Source: an uncultured Clostridia bacterium (GTDB lineage: Bacteria; Bacillota; Clostridia; Christensenellales; Borkfalkiaceae). From it: 10,366 nt of DNA. The notes under the pieces are model-generated. The model did not search any database and had not been told where the DNA came from. It saw only the letters and a program-made list of their open reading frames with translations. The stretch is taken from NCBI GenBank assembly GCA_934273135.1, contig CAKQSU010000020.1:1-10366 (forward strand). Reading direction: 5' to 3'. This document shows positions 1-5,832 of the stretch, one piece after another. The position numbers and the translations under genes are program-made. Each line of letters begins with the position of its first letter. Within the stretch, counting starts at the first letter, position 1.

Positions 1-137
1 ACCTAAAAGAGCGTATTTTTTGATGATTTTTTGCGAGCGTGAGGCAGGCGTACTAAACGTACTCCAATCGAACGGTCGCAGAAAAGTGCGAAAAAGACGC
101 CTTTTAGGTAATTAGGGATAAGGAATGCAATCCCTAA
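1..137. repeat. Imperfect long inverted repeat with satellite hairpin (intergenic repeat element, possibly cut by window edge)
   Basis: The first nine bases, ACCTAAAAG, are the exact reverse complement of 101-109 (CTTTTAGGT). The match continues imperfectly inward: about 1-40 pairs with about 72-109 with scattered mismatches and short gaps. The tip carries a smaller dyad, GTAC-TAAAC-GTAC. Just outside lies a second hairpin, TTAGGGAT (112-119) pairing with ATCCCTAA (130-137). AGCGTATTTT occurs at both 10-19 and 137-146. No start codon or ribosome site supports a protein here, although one minus-strand frame is open across 1-108. The architecture fits a dispersed hairpin-forming intergenic repeat or a MITE-like element. 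Only one copy is visible, so calling it a dispersed repeat is an inference. The left arm begins exactly at base 1, so it may be incomplete. Confidence 0.5.
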
Positions 138-140
138 GCG

Positions 141-317
141 TATTTTATCATGTGCGCAATGGTTTGTCAAGTAAACAGAATAAAAATTTATTTTGTAATA
201 CTTTGTTTCTTCTGAGGTTTCTTTTTAATAAAAAGAAAATTGCCACTTTCAAAAATTTCTTCGCCGACGAAAAGACGGAAAAAACGCAAAAATCGGCATA
301 GAAAACGCACAAAAAAG
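141..317. other. AT-rich non-coding stretch between repeat element and rnpB terminator
   Basis: I see no credible gene here on either strand: no ribosome site precedes a usable start, and the sequence is dominated by A and T runs. The one notable structure is a palindrome at 218-238, TTTCTTTTTA and TAAAAAGAAA around a single central A. On either strand it lacks a GC-rich stem followed by a clean T-run, so I do not call it an intrinsic terminator. Confidence 0.5.
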
Positions 318-322
318 CACAC

Positions 323-359
323 AAAAACCGCGCCTTAAAAAACGAACGTTAAAGCGCGG
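323..359 (-). terminator. Rho-independent terminator of rnpB (and possibly of the ddl operon)
   Basis: Read on the minus strand, CCGCGC (354-359) pairs with GCGCGG (328-333). The stem extends through a T-G pair and TTAA pairs to about eleven base pairs with a short loop, and five T residues follow (323-327). It lies about 15 nt beyond the 3' end of the RNase P RNA. Because I see no terminator between ddl and rnpB, it would also end any readthrough transcript from the upstream operon. Confidence 0.8.
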
Positions 360-374
360 CAAAAAGCTAAAAAA

Positions 375-720
375 AGTAACGAGCCGATCTATAAGCCGAG
401 TTCTGTCTTGCGCGACTATCTATCTACTTCCGCCGTTACCGACGGACTCAAGCGACGTTTTGCGGCGATACCGCGGCGAGCAACCGCATTCGATATCGCC
501 CTATCTTGCTTCGGGTGGGGTTTACACGGCGGGAGAAGTTACCTCCTCCCCGGTGAGCTTTTACCTCGCCTTTTCATCCTTACCTTTTTCAAGGCGGTTT
601 TTTTCTGTTGCACTTTCCCGGAAGTCACCTTCGGCGGACGTTATCCGTCACCCTGCTCTATGAAGCTCGGACTTTCCTCGTAAGATTTCTCTTCCGCAGT
701 CGCGCGGTCGACTCGTTACT
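375..720 (-). ncRNA. rnpB: RNase P RNA, bacterial type A
   Basis: This is the catalytic RNA of ribonuclease P, which removes the 5' leader from precursor tRNAs together with the RnpA protein. All the conserved landmarks are present on the minus strand in the right order: GAGGAAAGUCC (669-679), the AGAGCAGGGUG segment, AGUGCAACAGAAA, GUAAACCCCACC (514-525), and the 3' block AGACAGAA-CUCGGCUUAUAG (390-409). The ends pair as a 13-bp P1 helix (AGUAACGAGUCGA with UCGGCUCGUUACU, one G-U pair), which sets the boundaries at 720 and 375. The CAGGGUG and GUGCAACAG contexts match the ancestral type A fold, not the Bacillus type B fold. The length of about 346 nt is normal. It has its own promoter upstream and a terminator downstream. 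Confidence 0.96.
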
Positions 721-725
721 TTTTT

Positions 726-754
726 ATTTTAGCATAACGCTTTCGTTTTGTAAA
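726..754 (-). promoter_or_regulatory. Sigma-A-type promoter of rnpB
   Basis: The minus strand shows -35 TTTACA (749-754), a 17-bp spacer, and -10 TAAAAT (726-731). The predicted start, six to seven bases below the -10, falls at 719-720. This is the first base of the P1 helix inferred independently from RNA pairing. It lies between the ddl stop codon (781) and the RNA. Confidence 0.85.
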
Positions 755-780
755 CTTTTTTTAGTCCGTCAATCGGTTTT

Positions 781-1911
781 TCACGTTTTTCTTATTTTCG
801 CGCCTTTGAATTCATTAAACGAAAGTTTTTCGTCGGCGTCTTTTTTTAAGCTTGCCTTAGGCGCGTGTTTTTTAAGCGTAAAATTCAATAAGTCGGTCAA
901 TAACTTCGTAAACGCGCTTATTTTGTCCGAAAAGAGATAGTACGCAAGCGAGCCGGGAACGGCGTTTATCTCGTTGACGTAAAGCCTGCCTTCAAGTAAA
1001 AGATAGTCGACGCGCACTATGCCGCTGAAAGAAAACAGCTCGTAAATTTTTTTCGTGAGTCTTTTAACTTCTACAAAAACGTCCTCGTCGATATCCTTTG
1101 TTTTTTCCTGCCCCGAAAAAATTTTGTCGCCGTCAAGATACTTATCGGCAAAAGAGAAAAACTCGCCGCTTTTTCTCGGCGTTGCCGCCGCGCTCACCTT
1201 TATGCCGTCGCTTAAAAGAACAGCTGCGCAGTTGACGTCCTTTGCGCCCGCAAGATATTTTTCGACTACGGCTTTCTCGTCGTATAAAAATGCCTTTCGC
1301 AACGCCAAAACAAGCTCGTCGCGACATTTTGCAACGCTTATGCCTATGCTGCTACCGTTCGACGCAGGCTTTATAATGAGAGGATAACCGATTTTTCTCG
1401 CTTTTTCCGCCGATTTTTCCGCATCCGAATAAAATTCCTTTCTCTCGACCTTAAACCCGTCCGCCACTAAAAATCCGTGCTTTTTTAAAAGCGAAGAAGT
1501 AATCGATTTATCCATAGAAAGCGCAGAAGCAAACATCGGCGGCGAAGCTATCAGAATTTTGCACATGTTCATGTATCCCACCAAACTCCCGTCCTCGCCC
1601 GGCGCGCCGTGCAAACAGTTAAGCGCGACGGTTATGTCGGCAAATTTTCTAAGTTTTCCCCTTTTCAGCTCGTAAAGAACGCTTTCGCCCGGAACCACCG
1701 TTACGCGTTTAAGCTTTTTAAAGTTCGGCTCGGCGAAAAACCCCACGTCGAAAAGGGCTTCGCCCGTGAACCATTCGCCCGTAGGCGAAACGTAGCAAGC
1801 AACGGGCGAGTATTCGCCGCCCTTCAAGCAATTCGCCGTCATAACTCCCGTCAAGACGGAAATGTCCCTCTCGGCGGACGTTCCGCCGAAAACAACGAGT
1901 ACTGTTTTCAT
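781..1911 (-). CDS. ddl: D-alanine--D-alanine ligase
   Basis: This ATP-grasp enzyme joins two D-alanines in the cytoplasm to make the dipeptide that MurF adds to UDP-MurNAc-tripeptide. In the 376-residue product I see the N-terminal FGGTSAERDIS (8-18, with the catalytic Glu14), LHGAPGEDGS (100-109), SMDK (132-135), KPASNGSSIG (181-190), the omega-loop Lys-Tyr (K257-Y258), and VRVDY...VNEINAVPGS (299-321) with Mg-binding Asp302, Glu314 and Asn316. Tyr258 is the residue that favours D-Ala over D-lactate as second substrate; Leuconostoc-type ligases have Phe there. Two oddities: the usual G-x-E segment is GAKDVN, with Asp at the Glu position (225), and residues after about 348 form a Lys-rich tail with no match to the fold. 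AAAGGA precedes the ATG at good spacing. It is the last protein gene of the operon, 64 nt below the Mur-ligase homologue. Confidence 0.93.
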   Translation of the reverse strand: MKTVLVVFGGTSAERDISVLTGVMTANCLKGGEYSPVACYVSPTGEWFTGEALFDVGFFAEPNFKKLKRVTVVPGESVLYELKRGKLRKFADITVALNCLHGAPGEDGSLVGYMNMCKILIASPPMFASALSMDKSITSSLLKKHGFLVADGFKVERKEFYSDAEKSAEKARKIGYPLIIKPASNGSSIGISVAKCRDELVLALRKAFLYDEKAVVEKYLAGAKDVNCAAVLLSDGIKVSAAATPRKSGEFFSFADKYLDGDKIFSGQEKTKDIDEDVFVEVKRLTKKIYELFSFSGIVRVDYLLLEGRLYVNEINAVPGSLAYYLFSDKISAFTKLLTDLLNFTLKKHAPKASLKKDADEKLSFNEFKGAKIRKT

Positions 1912-1975
1912 TTTTTCCTTTCAAAAATTACTTTATCTTTTGCAAAAGCCCGTCTATAAGTCGATTATCGGCGTT

Positions 1976-3628
1976 TTAAAGATATTCGTCGCCGAGGTCG
2001 TTTTCAAAAAGCACATTGTCGCCGCGCCTTAAAATTCCTTTCAAGTATTCGCTTGCGGCAAAAGAATCTTTTACAAAAACAACGCTCTCGTCACTTTTTC
2101 CGCCTTTAATCAAGCCCTCGTAAAGGGCTTTTATTCCGTCGCTTTGCTCTAATACAACGATATCGCAAACCGTTGCGGCGGCAAACCCGAGCGAAAAATT
2201 GATTTCGTAAGTCTTTTCGCCCGCTTCCACAATCCCCGGGGTAACGAGAATTTTTCTGCCGTCAAAGCTTTTAAGCACTTCGAGCGCGGCTTTTGCTCCT
2301 TTTTCGTTGCTGTTGTATGCGTCGTCTATTATCAAAACGTCGTCGCTTCTTACGATTTCGAGCCTGTGTTTTACGGGTTTTATCCGCGCCACACCCGCCG
2401 CAACTTCATCAAGCTTTAACCCAAGCCCGAGCGCGACCGAGCATGCAAGCAGAATATTGCCGACGTTGTGTTTACCCAAAACCGAAGTGAAAAGCGGTAT
2501 TTTTTCATTGCCGAAAACGAGCGTAAACGACGAGCCTTGCCCGCTTAAAACAAAGTTTTCCGCCGTCAGATACGGTTTTTTTGTTTTATCGAAGCCCGCG
2601 ACAAATGTTTTTACGTCCTTAAAAACCCTTTCTTTAAGCGAAAGCGCGTCCTCGTCGTCCGCGGGGAAGTACGCCGCGCGTACGTTTTTGCTTTGCAAAA
2701 TCTCGGCTTTTGCGTCTTTTATATCGTCGAGCGAGCCGAAGGTTTCGATATGTTGGCTCGCAATCCCCGTAATCACGGCGATATCGGGGTCGACTATCTC
2801 GCAAAGCTCGGCTATATCGCCTTTTCTTCTTGCGCCCGCTTCGGCTATAAAAATCTGTGTTTTGTCCGAAAGTTTTTCCAGCGTTTTTGCTATTCCGAGC
2901 GGCGTGTTAAACGATGCGGGAGTAGACAGCACGCAAAATTTTTCCGAAAGAATTGTCGCAAGCATCTCTTTAACCGTAGTTTTGCCGTAGCTGCCCGTTA
3001 TCGCAATCCTTATTAAGTCGGGGCGAGCAAGCAGCGTCCTTTTCGCTTTTTCAATATACCGCTTGTTGTTTGCCTTTTCGAAAGGGCTTAAAAGAAGAGC
3101 GGCAAGAGCAAGCGTAAACGGCGTAATCGCATAAATTATAGGTAAAAAGACAAACGAAAGCGACAAATAATTTATTGATTTTAAGCCTTTAAACGGCAAG
3201 CAGAGAGTACCGAACGCCAGAGAAAACGCAGTAAGCAAAACGGTAAACGCCGCCAAAAGCCTTTTGCCCCTCGAAGTGTAAACGAACGGCGTTTTCGACT
3301 TTTCTCTGCGACCGAAAAACAATGCAGAGGCGCACAAAGCAATATATATTCCGCCCGTTAAAAAGGGTGAAAAATTTAGTTTTGCCGTCGGCAACACAAA
3401 GCAAAGCACGATAAGAATTTGCGCGAGGGCTACAAAAATGCGTTTTAAAAATCTAAGCTTACCTTTTTTGAAAAGCCAAGAAAAATAACCGCTTAACTTG
3501 TACCCGCTTCTCTGCAAAACCGCCAATTCTTTTTTAGCTTTAAGCGCGTTTATAAAAGCGCAAAAAACGCAACAAAAAGCGATGAAAATAAGAGCAAAAG
3601 TCACGCTATAAGTCGATTTATCCGTCAT
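1976..3628 (-). CDS. Membrane-anchored Mur-ligase family protein (MurF-like)
   Basis: The 550-residue protein has two parts. Residues 1-185 contain about five hydrophobic segments (roughly 7-27, 62-80, 88-106, 124-144, 155-180). Residues 205-550 form a Mur-ligase ATPase and C-terminal domain: P-loop TGSYGKTT (211-218), NTPLG (241-245), IAEAGA (261-266), ITGIASQHIETFG (286-298), a DAKAEI segment whose Lys307 matches the carbamylated lysine of Mur ligases, GKHNVGN (385-391), HRLEI (421-425) and DDAYNSN (435-441). The closest classical member is MurF, which adds D-Ala-D-Ala to UDP-MurNAc-tripeptide. The normal UDP-MurNAc-binding N domain is absent, however, and the C-terminus ends in LFENDLGDEYL instead of MurF's usual KGSR region. 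The ATG overlaps the hydrolase stop by 11 nt, and AAGGA lies 11 nt upstream. Adjacency to ddl supports a D-Ala-D-Ala-related role, but I would not call it the cell's canonical MurF. Confidence 0.85.
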   Translation of the reverse strand: MTDKSTYSVTFALIFIAFCCVFCAFINALKAKKELAVLQRSGYKLSGYFSWLFKKGKLRFLKRIFVALAQILIVLCFVLPTAKLNFSPFLTGGIYIALCASALFFGRREKSKTPFVYTSRGKRLLAAFTVLLTAFSLAFGTLCLPFKGLKSINYLSLSFVFLPIIYAITPFTLALAALLLSPFEKANNKRYIEKAKRTLLARPDLIRIAITGSYGKTTVKEMLATILSEKFCVLSTPASFNTPLGIAKTLEKLSDKTQIFIAEAGARRKGDIAELCEIVDPDIAVITGIASQHIETFGSLDDIKDAKAEILQSKNVRAAYFPADDEDALSLKERVFKDVKTFVAGFDKTKKPYLTAENFVLSGQGSSFTLVFGNEKIPLFTSVLGKHNVGNILLACSVALGLGLKLDEVAAGVARIKPVKHRLEIVRSDDVLIIDDAYNSNEKGAKAALEVLKSFDGRKILVTPGIVEAGEKTYEINFSLGFAAATVCDIVVLEQSDGIKALYEGLIKGGKSDESVVFVKDSFAASEYLKGILRRGDNVLFENDLGDEYL

Positions 3629-4307
3629 TTTGCAAAAAATCCTTAACGAGAAAATTGAACGTCGACGGGCAATCTAAAAAGGCGAAATGCCCCGCGTTTT
3701 TTAAAGTCACCAGCTCGGAATTTTTTAGTCCCCTTTTAAACCGCTTTCCCATATAAAGCGGCGTTTCGGTATCCTTTTCGCCCCAAACAAGAAGCGTTTT
3801 ATTATCGATTTCTTTTAGCTTATAATCCAAATGTTCGTTCACGACGTTTACGAAAGTTTTTCTCATATCAAGTGGTAAAAGCTTATAATCCGCCGAGCCG
3901 TCTGCGGATACGTCAAGCCCCAATTTCTGCTTTATTTTGTGCCTAAAAACCTTTAAATAATAGCTTATTTTGCGTTTAGGCTTCAAGCCCGCGCCGCCCG
4001 TTATTATTATTTTATCAACCCTTTCGTCGGGCAAAAGCTTCAAAACGATTCTCGCGCCGAAGGAGTGCGCCACGATGTTGACTTTTCCGTCCGAATACTC
4101 GTCGATAAGCTCGGAAACTTTTTTTGCGTAATCCCCGATCGTCGTTTCGCCGTTAAATTTTGAGCCTCCGAACCCCGGGAGCGACGGCGCGATGACCTTG
4201 TAAAAACGCGAAAAGTACGCTATCTGTTTGTCGAATATTTCCTTTCCGCATAAAAAACCGGGAAGAAAAAGAAGGCTTTCGCCTTCTCCTACTACGGTTA
4301 CGAACAT
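3618..4307 (-). CDS. Alpha/beta-fold hydrolase
   Basis: From the ATG this is a 229-residue protein with an alpha/beta hydrolase fold: oxyanion-side LPGF (15-18), LPGFGGS (43-49), nucleophile elbow AHSFGA with Ser82, WGEKD with Asp179, and NAGHF with His207. This gives a complete Ser-Asp-His triad. The usual His-Gly before the first loop is Pro-Gly. No signal peptide is visible, so it should act in the cytoplasm. The substrate is unknown. Its 11-nt overlap with the membrane Mur-ligase homologue suggests related work, for example hydrolysis of a wall precursor ester or amide, but that is inference. The start is uncertain. The ATG at 4307 has no ribosome site, whereas an in-frame ATA at 4326-4328 lies 8 nt below GAGG, and the seven codons between encode IKFVFNG, which resembles the first strand usually seen before this point in the fold. 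Confidence 0.88.
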   Translation of the reverse strand: MFVTVVGEGESLLFLPGFLCGKEIFDKQIAYFSRFYKVIAPSLPGFGGSKFNGETTIGDYAKKVSELIDEYSDGKVNIVAHSFGARIVLKLLPDERVDKIIITGGAGLKPKRKISYYLKVFRHKIKQKLGLDVSADGSADYKLLPLDMRKTFVNVVNEHLDYKLKEIDNKTLLVWGEKDTETPLYMGKRFKRGLKNSELVTLKNAGHFAFLDCPSTFNFLVKDFLQNDG

Positions 4308-4333
4308 ACCGTTAAAGACGAATTTTATAAGTT

Positions 4334-4768
4334 TTACCTCAGCTTTTTTCCAAGCACGAACGCATCTTCCGTATTTTCGTAATATTTTTTTCTTTCGCCT
4401 ATTTTTGTAAACCCGAGCGAAAAGTAAAGATTTTGCGCGGCAAGGTTGCTTCTTCTTACTTCCAAAAAGACGTTTTCTTTGCCCTTTTCCTTTAAAAAAT
4501 CAAGCGCGCTTTGCATCAAAGCTTTGCCGTAACCTTTTTTCCTTTCGCTTTTTTTCACGGCGACGTTTAAAATTTCGCCGTCCCAATCGTCGTAAATCAC
4601 GCCGACGTACCCGACTATCACGCCGTTTTCGTCCGCGATAAAGCCCTTAAAATTGTTAAGCGTAAACGAGCCGTCGAGCATTTCTTTTGTCCAGGGCGTT
4701 TTAAAACATTCCCTCTCAAGCCCCTCTATAACTTCGTTATCGGCAATTTTCCACTCGCGGATAATCAT
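4334..4768 (-). CDS. rimI: Ribosomal-protein-S18-type N-alpha-acetyltransferase (GNAT)
   Basis: RimI-type GNAT enzymes transfer acetyl from acetyl-CoA to a protein N-terminus, ribosomal protein S18 in enteric bacteria. The 144-residue product is full length for the family. It has the acceptor-side ERECFKTPW (18-26), acetyl-CoA pyrophosphate loop RKKGYGKAL (76-84), LEVRRSN (102-108) with the general base Glu103, LYFSLGF with Tyr115, and the typical ending RKKYYENTEDA (126-136). The ATG overlaps the tsaB stop by four bases, and GAAGAAGG in the tsaB tail serves as ribosome site. rimI beside tsaB and tsaE is a very common arrangement. Other GNAT substrates cannot be excluded from sequence. Residues 7-16 (KIADNEVIEG) come from a DNA segment almost identical to one in pepF. 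Confidence 0.9.
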   Translation of the reverse strand: MIIREWKIADNEVIEGLERECFKTPWTKEMLDGSFTLNNFKGFIADENGVIVGYVGVIYDDWDGEILNVAVKKSERKKGYGKALMQSALDFLKEKGKENVFLEVRRSNLAAQNLYFSLGFTKIGERKKYYENTEDAFVLGKKLR

Positions 4769-5376
4769 TTTCTGCCTTCTTCCGCCTGCGATAATCTCAG
4801 ATAAAACGGCTTGACGGAATCGGTATCGCCGCTCGCTTTTTCCAAGTTTTTTTCGACTGCTTTTTTAAGCCCCTCGATAACCGAAACGACCTTGACGTCG
4901 ACGTTCGGTATTTCTTCGTAAGCTATCGGCGAATACTCTTTTAAAAGCTCTTCAAACTCCGCCGCACAGACAAACTTCGGCGCAAAACTTTCTTTCCCGT
5001 CCGCAAAGCCCGCAACGTAAAAGTTGCCGTGGTTGGCGTTCACTACCGTGAGAATTTTGTCTTCTACCTCAGTATATGAAAGCGCGTCGAAAACGGTTAC
5101 GCCGAGAACTTTTTTATTCAGCGCGTCGGCAAAACCTTTTATTGTGGCAACGCCTATCCTTATCCCCGTAAAAGACCCCGGACCCGTGACCGCGGCAAAA
5201 ACGTCTATATCGGAAGGCTTTGCGTCAAGAGTTAAAAAGGCTTCTTCTATCGCTACCATTAACTTTTCCGACTGCTTGACTCCCGCAAGAAAAGTAAAAT
5301 ATTCGTGGGTTTTTTCGCCGATTTTAAGAACTACCGACAAATAATCCCCGCTCGTGTCAATCGCAAGATAATTCAT
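4765..5376 (-). CDS. tsaB: tRNA t6A37 modification complex subunit TsaB
   Basis: TsaB (YeaZ) is the non-catalytic partner of TsaD in the complex that attaches threonylcarbamoyl to A37 of ANN-decoding tRNAs. The 203-residue protein starts with the actin-like/ASKHA strand LAIDTSG (4-10) and has the hallmark GPGSFTGIRIG (65-75). It ends with KPFYLRLSQAEE, matching the family's PxYLR...AE terminus. The metal-binding His-containing motif of TsaD paralogues is degenerate (KQSE at 34-37), as expected for the non-catalytic subunit. It is slightly shorter than the common length of about 230. AGGAG (5386-5390) lies nine bases above the ATG, which overlaps the tsaE stop as ATGA. The catalytic partner TsaD is not encoded in this window. 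Confidence 0.93.
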   Translation of the reverse strand: MNYLAIDTSGDYLSVVLKIGEKTHEYFTFLAGVKQSEKLMVAIEEAFLTLDAKPSDIDVFAAVTGPGSFTGIRIGVATIKGFADALNKKVLGVTVFDALSYTEVEDKILTVVNANHGNFYVAGFADGKESFAPKFVCAAEFEELLKEYSPIAYEEIPNVDVKVVSVIEGLKKAVEKNLEKASGDTDSVKPFYLRLSQAEEGRK

Positions 5377-5774
5377 AAAGTTATTCTCCTTTTGCCCTCG
5401 CCTATATCCTCTATCGTCACGGTTTTTACCTTTTTAGGCAAAACCGAAGAGATATTTTCGCTCCATTCGATTAAGCAAATTCCGCCCGCGTCGAAGTAGT
5501 CGGTCAACCCCAAGGCAAGTGCTTGTTCGCCGCAAGATAAGCGGTAACAATCGTAATGATACAAAATTCCGTCGTAGTCGTTCATGTAAGCGTACGTCGG
5601 GGAAGTCACTTCGTCCTCTATCCCGAGTCCTTTCGCAACGCCTTTCGCAAAGACGGTTTTGCCCGCGCCCATTTCGCCTTTCAATAAGACTACGTCGTTT
5701 TTTTCAAGCGTTTTCGCATATTCTTTTGCAACGGAAAAAGTTTCTTCCGCGCTGTAAGTAACAATTTCTTTCAT
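5373..5774 (-). CDS. tsaE: tRNA t6A37 modification ATPase TsaE
   Basis: TsaE (YjeE) is the ATPase that drives the TsaB-TsaD complex between catalytic cycles of t6A synthesis. Numbering from the ATG at 5774 (133 residues), Walker A is GEMGAGKT (33-40), the switch-like TSPTY is at 57-61, HYDCYR with Asp75 at 73-78, and IEWSE at 102-106. All are canonical. An in-frame TTG at 5810 overlaps the pepF stop and would add twelve residues. I prefer the ATG because MKEIVTYSAEET is the normal family N-terminus and the extra stretch is a 29-bp-offset duplicate of the pepF tail. Neither start has a convincing ribosome site, so translational coupling to pepF is likely. The stop overlaps the tsaB start by four bases. 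Confidence 0.92.
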   Translation of the reverse strand: MKEIVTYSAEETFSVAKEYAKTLEKNDVVLLKGEMGAGKTVFAKGVAKGLGIEDEVTSPTYAYMNDYDGILYHYDCYRLSCGEQALALGLTDYFDAGGICLIEWSENISSVLPKKVKTVTIEDIGEGKRRITL

Positions 5775-5783
5775 AGTTTTTTT

Positions 5784-5832
5784 ATTAAAAAATTCGTCCG
5801 AGAACGTCAAAGATTAAAAAGTTCGTCCGAGA
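5784..5832. repeat. 29-bp-offset tandem duplication at the pepF/tsaE junction
   Basis: ATTAAAAAATTCGTCCGAGA (5784-5803) and ATTAAAAAGTTCGTCCGAGA (5813-5832) match at 19 of 20 bases. The right copy encodes the last pepF residues (LSDELFN). The left copy encodes FSDEFFN in the same phase as an extended tsaE frame. It looks like a small duplication that separated pepF from the tsaE ATG. Confidence 0.75.

Noticed and set aside
1..108. Open minus-strand frame through the left-edge inverted repeat
   Set aside because: It is closed by a stop just upstream, has no start codon, and its sequence is explained by the inverted repeat. I treat it as non-coding.
218..238. 21-bp AT palindrome as terminator or operator
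   Set aside because: The arms are A/T only apart from one base pair; it has no neighbouring promoter or gene, so I assign no function.
408..940. Plus-strand open frames across 408-683 and 608-940
   Set aside because: They lie on the antisense of RNase P RNA and of the ddl 3' end, and have no family resemblance or ribosome site.
1937..1948. Perfect 12-bp palindrome CTTTTGCAAAAG in the Mur-ddl gap
   Set aside because: It has no loop and no following T-run, so it cannot be a terminator; it is short enough to be chance in AT-rich DNA.
2307..2990. Plus-strand open frame of 227 codons opposite the Mur-ligase gene
   Set aside because: It is a shadow of a conserved minus-strand gene: Ser/Leu-rich product, no ribosome site, no recognizable motif.
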